A stretch of 64,000 nt of DNA from contig CACZMA010000002.1 of the NCBI GenBank assembly GCA_902782125.1, positions 1 to 64,000 on the forward strand. The letters run 5' to 3'. Below, piece after piece: positions 24,580 through 33,615 of this stretch. The notes below the pieces were generated by a model. The model searched no databases and was not told the DNA's origin. It saw only the letters and a list, made by a program, of their open reading frames with translations. The position numbers and the translations under genes were made by a program. This DNA is from Oscillospiraceae bacterium (GTDB taxonomy: Bacteria > Bacillota > Clostridia > Saccharofermentanales > Saccharofermentanaceae). The first letter of the stretch is position 1; each line of letters starts with the position of its first letter.

Positions 24580-25707
24580 ATGAGTATCAATATCGATGAG
24601 ATGCCGAAGCTCGGCTTTGGTCTGATGAGACTGCCGGAGAAAGACGGTGCGATAAATATCGAGCAAGTATCGCAGATGGCAGATGCCTACATGGAGGCCG
24701 GGTTCAACTATTTCGATACTGCATATGTGTATCACGGCGGTAATTCCGAGAAGGTCGTAAAGGAAGCCATAGTGAAACGTTTCCCGAGAGAGTCGTTTAC
24801 GATCGCAACGAAGCTCCCCGCGTGGTTCCTGCATTCGCCGGAAGACAGAGATAAGGTCTTCCAGGAGCAGCTCGACAGATGCGGAGTTGACTTCTTTGAT
24901 TTCTACCTCCTTCATTCACTTGAAGACGGCAATAACTATGATACCTACGAGATGTATGACTGCTTCAACTGGGGGATTAAGAAGAGAGACGAAGGCAGGA
25001 TCAGGCACTTCGGATTCTCTTTCCACGGCACGCCTGAGCTTCTCGTGCAGGTCCTCGATAAGCACCCTGAGATAGAGTTCGTTCAGATCCAGCTCAACTA
25101 TGCTGACTGGGACAACAAGATCGTTCATTCGGGTGAGCTCTATGAGATCTTAAGAGACCGTAACATCCCGATGATAATCATGGAGCCGGCAAAGGGAGGC
25201 AAGCTCGCATGCCTGGATGATGAGTGCGCGGAGATCTTAAAGGCGATCCGTCCCGATAAGTCTCTTGCTTCCTGGGCTTTCAGACATGTCGGAAGCCTTC
25301 CGGGCATCGCGACGATCCTTAGCGGTATGTCCACACCCGAACAGATGGAAGACAACATTAATACATTCAAGGATTTCGAGCCGCTGTCTGAAGAAGAACT
25401 CGCGGCTATAGATAAAGTCAAAGAGATAATGAACCGCGTGGAACTCGCAGGATGCACTTCATGCAAGTATTGCGTTGAAGGCTGCCCCATGGGCATCTCC
25501 ATTCCCGATGTCATCAGCGCGGTAAACACAAAGAGAAAATTCCCGGGAGACATGAGACCTCAGTTCTTCTACAACGGTCTCGTCGACAGATACAGTCATG
25601 CTTCCGACTGCATAGCCTGCGGCCAGTGTGAAGGTGTATGTCCGCAGCACCTTCCGATAATCAGTCTTATGCAGGAGGCCGTCGAGAAGTTCGAGTCTGA
25701 GGGATAA
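24580..25707 (+). CDS. Aldo/keto reductase with C-terminal 4Fe-4S ferredoxin domain
   Basis: This 375-residue protein combines an aldo/keto reductase barrel (about 1-280; PKLGFGLMRLP, YFDTAYVYHGG, KLPAW, HSLED in place of the usual catalytic-site His) with a ferredoxin-like tail (about 295-360; CTSCKYCVEGCP and CIACGQCEGVCP). This architecture is common in anaerobes. The tail suggests electron transfer with ferredoxin instead of, or in addition to, NADPH. The substrate cannot be told from sequence. The ribosome site is GGGAGGAGG. Confidence 0.88.
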   Translation: MSINIDEMPKLGFGLMRLPEKDGAINIEQVSQMADAYMEAGFNYFDTAYVYHGGNSEKVVKEAIVKRFPRESFTIATKLPAWFLHSPEDRDKVFQEQLDRCGVDFFDFYLLHSLEDGNNYDTYEMYDCFNWGIKKRDEGRIRHFGFSFHGTPELLVQVLDKHPEIEFVQIQLNYADWDNKIVHSGELYEILRDRNIPMIIMEPAKGGKLACLDDECAEILKAIRPDKSLASWAFRHVGSLPGIATILSGMSTPEQMEDNINTFKDFEPLSEEELAAIDKVKEIMNRVELAGCTSCKYCVEGCPMGISIPDVISAVNTKRKFPGDMRPQFFYNGLVDRYSHASDCIACGQCEGVCPQHLPIISLMQEAVEKFESEG

Positions 25708-25713
25708 CGCTCC

Positions 25714-26304
25714 ATGCTTGAAGAGAATCTTTGGCATATACCTGAAGGTGAAGAGAGATCCATTCTCGGCAAGATGATCATCCGTGAGTGCAAAAGAACG
25801 GTCACGTTGTCTTTCGGCATCGCGGGTTTCTTCGTCTTTTGTATTATAGCGGGTATCTGCGAGATCTTATTCGGCGACAGGGATACGCGTCTGCTGTCTA
25901 TCTCGGTCTTTTCTTTGCCGATAGTCATCTTCATGCTGGTCTACGGCATTGTTCTCGTCAGATATATCAAGAAAGTCCGTAACGGGCAGTTCAGATCCGG
26001 TGATGTTGAGATCATCAATAAAGAGGAAGGGACTTCCACCGGCAGAAGGCGTTACTATGTATCCGTAAGACCTGTTGACAGTGAGGAGACCGTTGTCGTA
26101 GAGATCGGTATGGGACTGTACGGTAAACTTAGCATAGGTACGATAGGAAAGCTTTTCGCGGTAAATGATGAGAAGGTGAGACTGGCCGTTTGCCCTTATT
26201 GGTTTGTTTCTGATACGGATTATGCGATGTCTTCGGCTCAGACTGTGATCGATACGAACAAAAAGCCGGCAACGGGAATATTCAAAGGAGAGGATCATAC
26301 ATGA
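25714..26304 (+). CDS. Two-helix membrane protein of unknown function
   Basis: This 196-residue protein has a short soluble N-terminus, two membrane helices (about 31-52 and 63-85) and a C-terminal soluble domain of about 105 residues (RSGDVEIINKEEGTSTGRRRYYV, then VVVEIGMGLYGKLSIG). I know no family. It lies 6 bases after the reductase and overlaps the next gene by 4 bases, so all three may be co-transcribed. Confidence 0.65.
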   Translation: MLEENLWHIPEGEERSILGKMIIRECKRTVTLSFGIAGFFVFCIIAGICEILFGDRDTRLLSISVFSLPIVIFMLVYGIVLVRYIKKVRNGQFRSGDVEIINKEEGTSTGRRRYYVSVRPVDSEETVVVEIGMGLYGKLSIGTIGKLFAVNDEKVRLAVCPYWFVSDTDYAMSSAQTVIDTNKKPATGIFKGEDHT

Positions 26305-26933
26305 AGATAACTTACATCGGACACTCATGCTTTGTGGTGGAGAACAATGCCGGCGGGAAGATAGCGACCGACCCGTATAAGAAAGGTTCGGTCCCGGGGC
26401 TGGCGGCTCCTGACATCGAAGCTGATGAAGTGATCTGCTCTCACGGCCACTCAGACCATAATGCCTTTGACGAGGTGAGTGCACCGGCAGAGCCCTGGGG
26501 CGGCGACTTCAAGATACTTTCCATCAAGACCTATCACGACAATATGAAGGGTATCCTCCGCGGCCGCAATAATGTGACCAGGTTCGAAGTTGACGGACTT
26601 AAGTTCGTGCACATGGGCGACATCGGATGCGACTTGACTGATACGCAGCTCGATGAGATCAAAGGCTGCGATGTTCTGATGATTCCCGTCGGAGGTTTCT
26701 TTACGATCAACGCAAGGCAGGCCCGGGAGATGGTAAATCTCATAGAACCTCGCGCGGTAATCCCGATGCACTACAGAGGTGACACCTTCGGGTATGCGCA
26801 GATCGGGAGAAGAGAGGATTTCGAGAAGTTGTTTGAAGACAGCGGGAGAAAGATGATTTCCGCAGGGTCCGTACTGGAAACGCTTCCCGGGGAAAAAGCC
26901 GTCATACTCATGGAGCCGCTTCGGAAAATGTAA
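26301..26933 (+). CDS. Metallo-beta-lactamase-fold hydrolase (UPF0173-like)
   Basis: This 210-residue protein begins MKITYIGHSCFVVEN and has SHGHSDHN (about 48-55), the HxHxDH metal site of the fold, followed by a late Asp (HMGDIG) and His (VIPMHYRGD). It resembles the UPF0173/YtkL group of predicted metal-dependent hydrolases, whose substrates are not settled. The whole family length is present. Confidence 0.82.
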   Translation: MKITYIGHSCFVVENNAGGKIATDPYKKGSVPGLAAPDIEADEVICSHGHSDHNAFDEVSAPAEPWGGDFKILSIKTYHDNMKGILRGRNNVTRFEVDGLKFVHMGDIGCDLTDTQLDEIKGCDVLMIPVGGFFTINARQAREMVNLIEPRAVIPMHYRGDTFGYAQIGRREDFEKLFEDSGRKMISAGSVLETLPGEKAVILMEPLRKM

Positions 26934-26984
26934 CATAAAAAACGCCCCCTTTGTTTTATAATTGCACGCAGGAGGCGTACGACT

Positions 26985-28469
26985 ATGTTTAAGATCGGTT
27001 TTGACAATGAGAAGTATGTAGAACTGCAGAGCCAGCACATCCGCGAGCGCGTTGACCAGTTCGGCGGCAAGCTCTACCTCGAGTTCGGCGGCAAGCTCTT
27101 CGATGATTACCATGCATCCAGAGTCCTTCCCGGTTTTGAACCCGACAGTAAGATCAAGATGCTCAAGGCGCTGTCCGAAGATGCGGAGATCGTTATTGCG
27201 ATCAATGCGGATGCCATTGAGAAGAGCAAGCGCCGCGGCGACATCGGCATCACTTATGACCAGGAAGTCTTAAGACTCATCGATGCATTCACGGAGTTCG
27301 GACTCTATGTCGGTTCCGTTGTAATTACCCAGTTCGCAGGACAGGCTCTTGCCGAGAAATTCGAATCAAGACTGCGCACTCTCGGAGTAAAATCCTACAG
27401 ACATTATCCGATTGCCGGCTATCCTTCCGATCTTTCTCTTATCGTCAGCGAGGACGGATACGGCAAGAATGATTATATAGAAACATCAAGAAAACTCGTT
27501 GTCGTTACGGCTCCCGGTCCGGGTTCCGGAAAGATGGCTACTTGCCTGTCGCAGCTTTACCACGAGAACAAGCGCGGCGTAAAAGCAGGCTATGCGAAGT
27601 TCGAGACATTCCCCATCTGGAGCCTGCCTCTGCAGCACCCTGTCAATGTCGCATACGAAGCAGCTACAGCTGACCTTGCAGACGTAAACATGATCGATCC
27701 GTTCCATCTCGAGGCTTACGGCAAGACAACAGTCAACTACAACCGTGACGTAGAGATCTTCCCCGTCGTAAATGCGATCTTCGAGAAGATCTACGGTGAG
27801 AGCCCCTACAAGTCTCCTACGGACATGGGCGTAAACATGGCTGGCTTTGCCATCGTGGATGACGACGCATGCTGCGAGGCTTCGAAACAGGAGATCATCC
27901 GCCGCTACTACGAGGCAAAAGCAGGCGTCCGCCAGGGCAACTCCGACGGCAGCGACGTTAACAAGCTCGAACTCTTAATGAAGAAGAGCGGCATTGATAT
28001 CTCTGACAGACGCGTTATCGGCGCGGCTCTCGTAAGAGAAGAATCCACAGGCGGTCCGGCTGTTGCGCTTGAACTTCCCGACGGACAGATCGTAACAGGA
28101 AAGACCACGGCGCTCCTCGGACCTTCTTCCGCTGCACTCCTCAATGCACTTAAGGCACTTGCAGGCATCTCGCATGACATTCCGCTCATCTCGCCCAATG
28201 TCATCGAACCTATTCAGGACCTCAAGGTCAACCACATGGGCAACCACAATCCGAGACTTCACACAGACGAAGTCCTCATCGCGCTTGCTATCTCTGCTGC
28301 AACAAACCCGGTTGCAGAGCTTGCGATGCAGCAGATCGGAAAACTCGTTCACAGCGATGCACACGCAACGACGATGCTGTCTTCCGTCGACCTCAACATG
28401 TTCCACAAGCTCGGTGTTAACATCACCTGCGAGCCTGTATACGAGACAAAGAAGCTGTATCACAGATAA
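26985..28469 (+). CDS. DUF1846 (UPF0371) family protein
   Basis: This 494-residue protein is a full-length DUF1846 member, common in Firmicutes. Clear family stretches are [20 protein letters not shown] at the start, [19 protein letters not shown] (about 178-196, a P-loop-like Gly-rich segment), [17 protein letters not shown] and [19 protein letters not shown] structure exists for the family, but its reaction is not established to my knowledge. A TATAAT (26957-26962) and an AGGAGG site precede it, and a terminator follows. Confidence 0.92.
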   Translation: MFKIGFDNEKYVELQSQHIRERVDQFGGKLYLEFGGKLFDDYHASRVLPGFEPDSKIKMLKALSEDAEIVIAINADAIEKSKRRGDIGITYDQEVLRLIDAFTEFGLYVGSVVITQFAGQALAEKFESRLRTLGVKSYRHYPIAGYPSDLSLIVSEDGYGKNDYIETSRKLVVVTAPGPGSGKMATCLSQLYHENKRGVKAGYAKFETFPIWSLPLQHPVNVAYEAATADLADVNMIDPFHLEAYGKTTVNYNRDVEIFPVVNAIFEKIYGESPYKSPTDMGVNMAGFAIVDDDACCEASKQEIIRRYYEAKAGVRQGNSDGSDVNKLELLMKKSGIDISDRRVIGAALVREESTGGPAVALELPDGQIVTGKTTALLGPSSAALLNALKALAGISHDIPLISPNVIEPIQDLKVNHMGNHNPRLHTDEVLIALAISAATNPVAELAMQQIGKLVHSDAHATTMLSSVDLNMFHKLGVNITCEPVYETKKLYHR

Positions 28470-28496
28470 AATTTCTGCTGTAAGAGAATCAGTTAC

Positions 28497-28522
28497 GAGG
28501 CCGCTCCTGCGGCCTCTTTTAT
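28497..28522 (+). terminator. Terminator after the DUF1846 gene
   Basis: Arms GAGGCCGC and GCGGCCTC with a 4-base loop are followed by TTTTATT. Confidence 0.85.
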
Positions 28523-28575
28523 TGTGCAGGGAAACAGCATGTTCGGCTGAATATCAAAAAAAGTCAAATTCGTTA

Positions 28576-28626
28576 TTGACAAACCATCAGGGCAGTACGA
28601 TAATCGAATTGTCAAAGAAAGTCAAA
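28576..28626 (+). promoter_or_regulatory. Promoter and CtsR operator of the ctsR-mcsA-mcsB-clpC operon
   Basis: TTGACA (28576-28581) and GATAAT (28599-28604) are 17 bases apart. A direct heptad repeat GTCAAAGAAAGTCAAA (28611-28626) just after the -10 box matches the CtsR consensus, so CtsR would block transcription at normal temperature. Further GTCAAA heptads flank it at about 28563 and 28627. Position and sequence both support autoregulation. Confidence 0.88.
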
Positions 28627-28660
28627 GTCAAAAACAAGCTTTGGAAAGGAGGAATGTCAG

Positions 28661-29122
28661 ATGGCAAGACTGGTCGATGTTATTGAAGCGATGATCAAGG
28701 ACATGATCGATGAGAACGACGGTCAGGCAACCATTAACAGAAGCATTCTGGCAGAACAGGCAAACTGTGTGCCTTCACAGATAACATACGTGCTCAGCAC
28801 CAGGTTCTCGAGTGGCAACGGTTATATAGTCGAGAGCCGGAGAGGCGGCGGCGGACAGATAACGATCACCAGGATCAGACCTGTCGGTCCGGCGGATTAT
28901 CTCAAGGCGATCGTTGATGCGGTGGGAGATGATCTCACGCAGAGCCAGGCCAAGACATTCCTTACCAATGCGGTGTCGGTCGGAGCGATGAGTTCGAAGG
29001 AGGGTGCGGCAATAATGGCTGCGGTCTCTGACAGGTCATTAGCGAAGGTCGATTCGGACATAAGGTCAGTCGTAAGAGCAGATATATTCAAGAATGCCCT
29101 GCTTGGGCTCATGATCACATAA
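28661..29122 (+). CDS. ctsR: CtsR heat-shock repressor
   Basis: CtsR represses clp stress genes and is released on heat or protein stress. The 153-residue protein has the N-terminal winged helix-turn-helix (about 1-70), with NRSILAEQANCVPSQITYVL, and the wing SRRGGGGQITI; the Gly-rich tetraglycine loop is the thermosensor of the family. The C-terminal dimerisation domain follows. It is first gene of its operon and has its own operator upstream (28611). Confidence 0.94.
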   Translation: MARLVDVIEAMIKDMIDENDGQATINRSILAEQANCVPSQITYVLSTRFSSGNGYIVESRRGGGGQITITRIRPVGPADYLKAIVDAVGDDLTQSQAKTFLTNAVSVGAMSSKEGAAIMAAVSDRSLAKVDSDIRSVVRADIFKNALLGLMIT

Positions 29123-29136
29123 AGGAGAAGACCAGT

Positions 29137-29790
29137 ATGAAATGTGCCAGATGCGGTGCGGAAGTAACCAATAAGATCATCAAGATAAACGGCGTCATAT
29201 ATTGCGAGAACTGCGTAAAGGAACTCGGATATGACAGGTTCCTCAAGAACCCGGAAGAACTCCTGGGTGCGGCTTTCTCGCCTTTGGATGAGATCGCCAG
29301 CAGCTTTGCCAAGATGGCGGAGCTGGACTTCGGCAACAGCGCGCTCACCTGCCCCAAGTGCGGCATGAGCCTGAGAGAGTTCGAGAATAAGGGTATAGTC
29401 GGATGCATCGAGTGCTATAACACTTTCGGTGATTACGTGACCAAGGAGATGTTCAGGCAGCAGGGTGCGGATGAGTACGCAGGCCGTGCTCCCGGACAGA
29501 GCCTTATAGCAGAAGACAGCCTTATCGGTGAAGACGATTCGGCAGAGGAGAAGAAGGATACTTCAAAAGCCGATGCCAAGGTTGATGAGGAAAAGAAGGA
29601 GAAGGCTGAAGATAAGGCGGCCGATCCTGCAGGCGACGAGAAGAAGCTCGAGAAGCTTTCCAAGGCTGACATCGGCATGCTCACTGACGAAGAACTGACG
29701 GAAGGGATCAAGCTTGCGACCAAGCTCGAGAACTATCAGCTTGCCATCCGGTTCAGAGATGAGCTCAAGGGCAGAAAGGACGGTGAGTGA
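29137..29790 (+). CDS. mcsA: McsA, zinc-binding activator of McsB
   Basis: This 217-residue protein has two zinc-binding motif sets (CARCGAE...CENC at about 3-26; CPKCGMSLREFENKGIVGCIEC at about 71-92) and a C-terminal UVR motif (EGIKLATKLENYQLAIRFRDELK). A Lys/Glu/Asp/Ala-rich linker (about 130-180) is longer than in Bacillus. McsA normally stimulates the McsB arginine kinase and links it to ClpC. Confidence 0.92.
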   Translation: MKCARCGAEVTNKIIKINGVIYCENCVKELGYDRFLKNPEELLGAAFSPLDEIASSFAKMAELDFGNSALTCPKCGMSLREFENKGIVGCIECYNTFGDYVTKEMFRQQGADEYAGRAPGQSLIAEDSLIGEDDSAEEKKDTSKADAKVDEEKKEKAEDKAADPAGDEKKLEKLSKADIGMLTDEELTEGIKLATKLENYQLAIRFRDELKGRKDGE

Positions 29791-29791
29791 T

Positions 29792-30826
29792 ATGTCTATG
29801 TGGTATGAGAAGTACGGTAAGGAACAGGATGTAGTCCTCTCGACCAAGGCTTTTATTGTAAGGAACATCAAGGGATACAATTTCCCGGACAAGATGTCTG
29901 ACAGCGATTTTGACAGTCTGGAAGACAAGATAGATGAGGCAGTGGATAAGACAGTCACCGGCAACATCTGGTCGGCAAATGCGCTCGGCAGCGGAGACAG
30001 TACAGACAGCAGCCTGCTCACTCCGGAGTCACAGCTGTTCGGCATCAACATGGGCATCTTAAGGCACCCCGAGCATAAGCGCATCTACTACAATGACGAT
30101 GCGGGACTGAGTGTTGTGGTAGGTTCGGGCGAGCACCTGACGATAAGGGCGATGTCTGCAGGTTACGATCCTTCGGTCTACAGCAAGGCAGAATCCATTG
30201 CGGTTAACCTCGAGAGAAAGCTCGACATGGCATATTCGGACAGATACGGCTTCCTTACATCGAACCTCAAGCTGACCGGCACGGGATTCAAGATGCTCTA
30301 TACGGTGGCGATCCCCGCGATCTCCAAGAGCAACGGAGCACTGACGACATTGAGGCAGAGAGTAGGACAGTATTACTGGGATATCTACCCGTTCGCAGAG
30401 CAGGGTGAGCTCGGCAATTCCGGCGTCTACATCATCACCAACGTGAGCACGATGGGCGTGTCGGAAGATGAGATCATCAAGCGCGGCGAGAAGCTCCTGT
30501 CCGATATCATCCAGTTCGAGCGTGCACTCAGGGAGAAGGTCGCGACCAAGAACAAGGTCCAGACTTCCGATATGTACGGAAGGGCATACGGCCTTCTCAG
30601 ATATGCTTCGATAATCAACCGCAAGGAAGCGATCGATGCACTGAGCTGGCTCAGGGTATTCAAGGAATACGATGACCTGGGAGAGGTCAACATCTCCTGG
30701 GAGAAGATAAACAAGCTGACACAGGATGTGTGCTGGGAGTTCATCCCGACCATCAAGCGTAACAGCACTGATGCTGCGGCAATCCGTGCGGCTAAGATCA
30801 AGACGATACTGAAGGGAGATGATTGA
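29792..30826 (+). CDS. mcsB: McsB-like protein arginine kinase homologue with eroded catalytic motifs
   Basis: By position and overall layout this 344-residue protein is McsB, which phosphorylates arginines to mark proteins for ClpCP. Key motifs have drifted. The usual SSRIRLARN is STKAFIVRN (17-25), losing two of three Arg; NEEDHxRIQ is GSGEHLTIR; TSCPTNxGTGLRAS is TSNLKLTGTGFKML, losing the Cys and Arg; GEGSEAxGNxFQISN is replaced by EQGELGNSGVYIITN. The C-terminal RxYGxLxxAxxIxxKEA helix is kept. It starts at ATG 29792 after mcsA. It may be an inactive or re-purposed kinase, perhaps an adaptor. No frameshift is visible. Confidence 0.78.
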   Translation: MSMWYEKYGKEQDVVLSTKAFIVRNIKGYNFPDKMSDSDFDSLEDKIDEAVDKTVTGNIWSANALGSGDSTDSSLLTPESQLFGINMGILRHPEHKRIYYNDDAGLSVVVGSGEHLTIRAMSAGYDPSVYSKAESIAVNLERKLDMAYSDRYGFLTSNLKLTGTGFKMLYTVAIPAISKSNGALTTLRQRVGQYYWDIYPFAEQGELGNSGVYIITNVSTMGVSEDEIIKRGEKLLSDIIQFERALREKVATKNKVQTSDMYGRAYGLLRYASIINRKEAIDALSWLRVFKEYDDLGEVNISWEKINKLTQDVCWEFIPTIKRNSTDAAAIRAAKIKTILKGDD

Positions 30827-30827
30827 C

Positions 30828-33494
30828 ATGAGAATATCCGAAGATTCGGCAAAGATACTTGCCGTGGCAGGTGAGATAGCAACGGCAAAACATACGACAC
30901 TTATAAGGGATACTCTGCTCTTTGCCGGAATGGTATGTGCGGATACTCCGGTCAAGGATATCATCGCCGACAACACGTCAAATATGGATGCGCTCCTTGA
31001 AGCTCTCGGCATCTCGGGATTCGAGTCAGAGCTTGACAGGGAGTCCATGAAGTATGCTGCGGACAAGGCTTTCGGGCAGATCAGACAGGACGTAAAAAGG
31101 ATCCTCAGTTACAGTGCGGACGTCTCGAGGAAGACCAGGAGTCACGGTACCATTTGCCCCGAGCATATGCTCTTTGTTGTGCTGGCAAGGAAGGTCAGCA
31201 ATCACCCCGAGATATTCAACGCGCTCAAGGAAGGCGGGTGCGATCTCGACGGCATGAAGAACTCCCTGGTCGAGCTCTTCAGCGGCGGAGACAGACCGTC
31301 AGATGACGATGAGGACGAAGGCGGCAATCCTTTCAGCCCCGAAGGTTCTGCAGGTCCCAAGAAGCCTGCTGCAAAGAAGACTAAGGGCGGCCACAAGACT
31401 CTCGATAAGTTCGGTAAAAATCTTACGGAGGCAGCCAAGGCCGGCAAGATCGATCCGGTGATCGGAAGAGAAGAAGAGATCAACCGCGTCATGCAGATCC
31501 TTGCTCGCCGCACAAAGAACAACCCCTGCCTCGTCGGTGATCCGGGTGTAGGTAAGACGGCGATCGCTGAAGGCCTCGCACTTAAGATCGCAGAAGGCGA
31601 CGTGCCTGACATCATAAAGGGCAAGACCGTATACAGCATGGACATGGGTTCGATGGTCGCAGGTTCCAAGTACAGAGGTGACTTCGAAGACCGCATCAAG
31701 AACATGCTCGATGAAGCGGTAAATGACCCCAACGTTATACTGTTCATAGATGAGATCCACACGCTCGTAGGTGCAGGCGAATCCGACAGCGGATCCATGG
31801 ATGCCGCTAACCTGATGAAGCCTCTTCTCGCCAAGAACGAACTCCGCGTCATCGGCGCGACCACTCTTGACGAGTACGGCAAGTTCATCGAGAAGGACCA
31901 CGCACTTGAGAGACGTTTCCAGAAGGTAATGGTAAACGAACCTTCGGTACCCGATGCGATCGCCATCATGAAGGGTCTTCGCAGCAAGTACGAGGAACAC
32001 CACAAGATAAGGATCCCTGACGACGTTCTCGAGCAGTCCGTACGCCTTTCATCGCGCTACGTCTCAGACAGATTCCTGCCGGACAAGGCGATCGATCTGG
32101 TCGACGAGGCTGCTGCCGCAAAACGCATCAACTACGCTGACGAAAAGGCAAGAAGAGAACTCGAGAAGAAGATCGCTGATGCTGAAGAAGCAAAGAAGAC
32201 TGCAGCCGAAGCGATGGAATTCGAGAAGGCTCAGGAATATAAGGATGAGATAGACAAGCTCAAGGAGCGTCTGGCTTCTCTCGAATCCAAGACCGCACCT
32301 GACAGCGACGGCTTCACGGGAACTCTCGATGTCGATGATGTTGCAAATGTACTTGCGCAGTGGACAGGCATCCCGGTTACCAAGATCACAGAGACCGATG
32401 CAGAGAAGCTCAAGAACCTTGAAAGCGAACTGAAGAAGAGAGTCATCGGACAGGACGAGGCAGTTACCGCAATCGCGAAGGCGATCAGGAGAGGAAGACT
32501 CGGATTGAAGGACGAGAAGAGACCTTCCGGTACATTCATCTTCCTCGGTACTACCGGCGTAGGTAAGACAGAGCTTGCAAAGGCTCTCGCGGAAGTAATG
32601 TTCGGCAACGAGACTGCACTTGTCAGGATCGATATGTCGGAGTACATGGAGAAGAACGATGTAACGAGACTCATCGGTGCGCCTCCGGGATATGTCGGAT
32701 ACGATGAAGGCGGACAGCTCACCGAAGCGGTCAGGAGACATCCTTATTCGGTAGTCCTTTTCGATGAGATCGAGAAGGCACACCCCGAGATCTTCAACAC
32801 GATGCTCCAGGTATTGGATGACGGACGTCTCACCGACGGCCACGGCAGAACGGTCGACTTCAGGAACACGATCATAATCATGACTTCGAATATCGGCGCG
32901 AGGATGCTGACCGGAAGCGAAGGAAGGAAGATCGGTTTCTCGGTAGGCAGCGAAGACGATACTGACGAACTCTCGAGAGAAGGCCTGTACGGCGGCAAGT
33001 CATACGATGAGGCAAAGAAGGTCGTAATAGACGAACTGAAGAAGTCCTTCTCGCCTGAATTCGTCAACCGTGTCGACGAGATAATCTTCTTCCGTATGCT
33101 CGGCAAGGATTCTCTCATACAGATTGTTGACATCCTGATGAATCAGGTCGGCAAGAGGATCAGGGATCTCGGCATGGACATCGAGCTCACGCAGAGTGCT
33201 AAGGAACTCCTCGCACAGAAGGGATACGATCCGCAGTACGGTGCGAGACCCTTAAGAAGAGTCATCACATCGATGGTCGAGGACCGTTTCTCGGAGGCAA
33301 TGCTCGACGGTATCGCCAAGCCCGGACATCTCGCGATAATCGATGCAGTCGAGAGCACGGATCCTGAAGCACTGCTGGCGGCAGGCGCTGCCGAAGAGAA
33401 CGGCAAGGTCATCGTCATAAGAGACGGCGGTCCGCTGAAAGACAATGCGGAAGCCCCCGTAGTGGAGTCCGACAGCGAGACCAAGGAAGCATAA
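30828..33494 (+). CDS. clpC: ClpC-type AAA+ unfoldase
   Basis: ClpC unfolds substrates for ClpP. The 888-residue protein has an N-domain (about 1-145), D1 with Walker A GDPGVGKT and ILFIDEIHTLVGAG, a UVR segment in the middle (EFEKAQEYKDEIDKLKERLA), and D2 with GTTGVGKTELAKALAE and VLFDEIEKAHPEI. The N-domain is divergent: the first repeat lacks the usual GTEHILLG, and the second has CPEHMLFVV. The start is ATG 30828 with GGGAG nine bases upstream. It is last in the ctsR operon, followed by a terminator. Confidence 0.92.
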   Translation: MRISEDSAKILAVAGEIATAKHTTLIRDTLLFAGMVCADTPVKDIIADNTSNMDALLEALGISGFESELDRESMKYAADKAFGQIRQDVKRILSYSADVSRKTRSHGTICPEHMLFVVLARKVSNHPEIFNALKEGGCDLDGMKNSLVELFSGGDRPSDDDEDEGGNPFSPEGSAGPKKPAAKKTKGGHKTLDKFGKNLTEAAKAGKIDPVIGREEEINRVMQILARRTKNNPCLVGDPGVGKTAIAEGLALKIAEGDVPDIIKGKTVYSMDMGSMVAGSKYRGDFEDRIKNMLDEAVNDPNVILFIDEIHTLVGAGESDSGSMDAANLMKPLLAKNELRVIGATTLDEYGKFIEKDHALERRFQKVMVNEPSVPDAIAIMKGLRSKYEEHHKIRIPDDVLEQSVRLSSRYVSDRFLPDKAIDLVDEAAAAKRINYADEKARRELEKKIADAEEAKKTAAEAMEFEKAQEYKDEIDKLKERLASLESKTAPDSDGFTGTLDVDDVANVLAQWTGIPVTKITETDAEKLKNLESELKKRVIGQDEAVTAIAKAIRRGRLGLKDEKRPSGTFIFLGTTGVGKTELAKALAEVMFGNETALVRIDMSEYMEKNDVTRLIGAPPGYVGYDEGGQLTEAVRRHPYSVVLFDEIEKAHPEIFNTMLQVLDDGRLTDGHGRTVDFRNTIIIMTSNIGARMLTGSEGRKIGFSVGSEDDTDELSREGLYGGKSYDEAKKVVIDELKKSFSPEFVNRVDEIIFFRMLGKDSLIQIVDILMNQVGKRIRDLGMDIELTQSAKELLAQKGYDPQYGARPLRRVITSMVEDRFSEAMLDGIAKPGHLAIIDAVESTDPEALLAAGAAEENGKVIVIRDGGPLKDNAEAPVVESDSETKEA

Positions 33495-33525
33495 GGAATA
33501 ATTTAGAGTCTACAGCTTTAATGAG

Positions 33526-33559
33526 AAGGGGCTTGCCATAAGGCAATGCCCCTTTTTTT
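33526..33559 (+). terminator. Terminator of the ctsR-clpC operon
   Basis: A long stem (AAGGGGCTTGCC against GGCAATGCCCCTT) is followed by TTTTTTT. Confidence 0.9.
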
Positions 33560-33615
33560 GTTGTATAATTTACGGGCATTTTCTATAAAGAGATAATCAC
33601 GGAGAACAATACCAT

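Noticed and set aside
26941..26980. Hairpin hiding the ribosome site of the DUF1846 gene
   Set aside because: The left arm lies upstream of the -10 box, so it would not be in the transcript.
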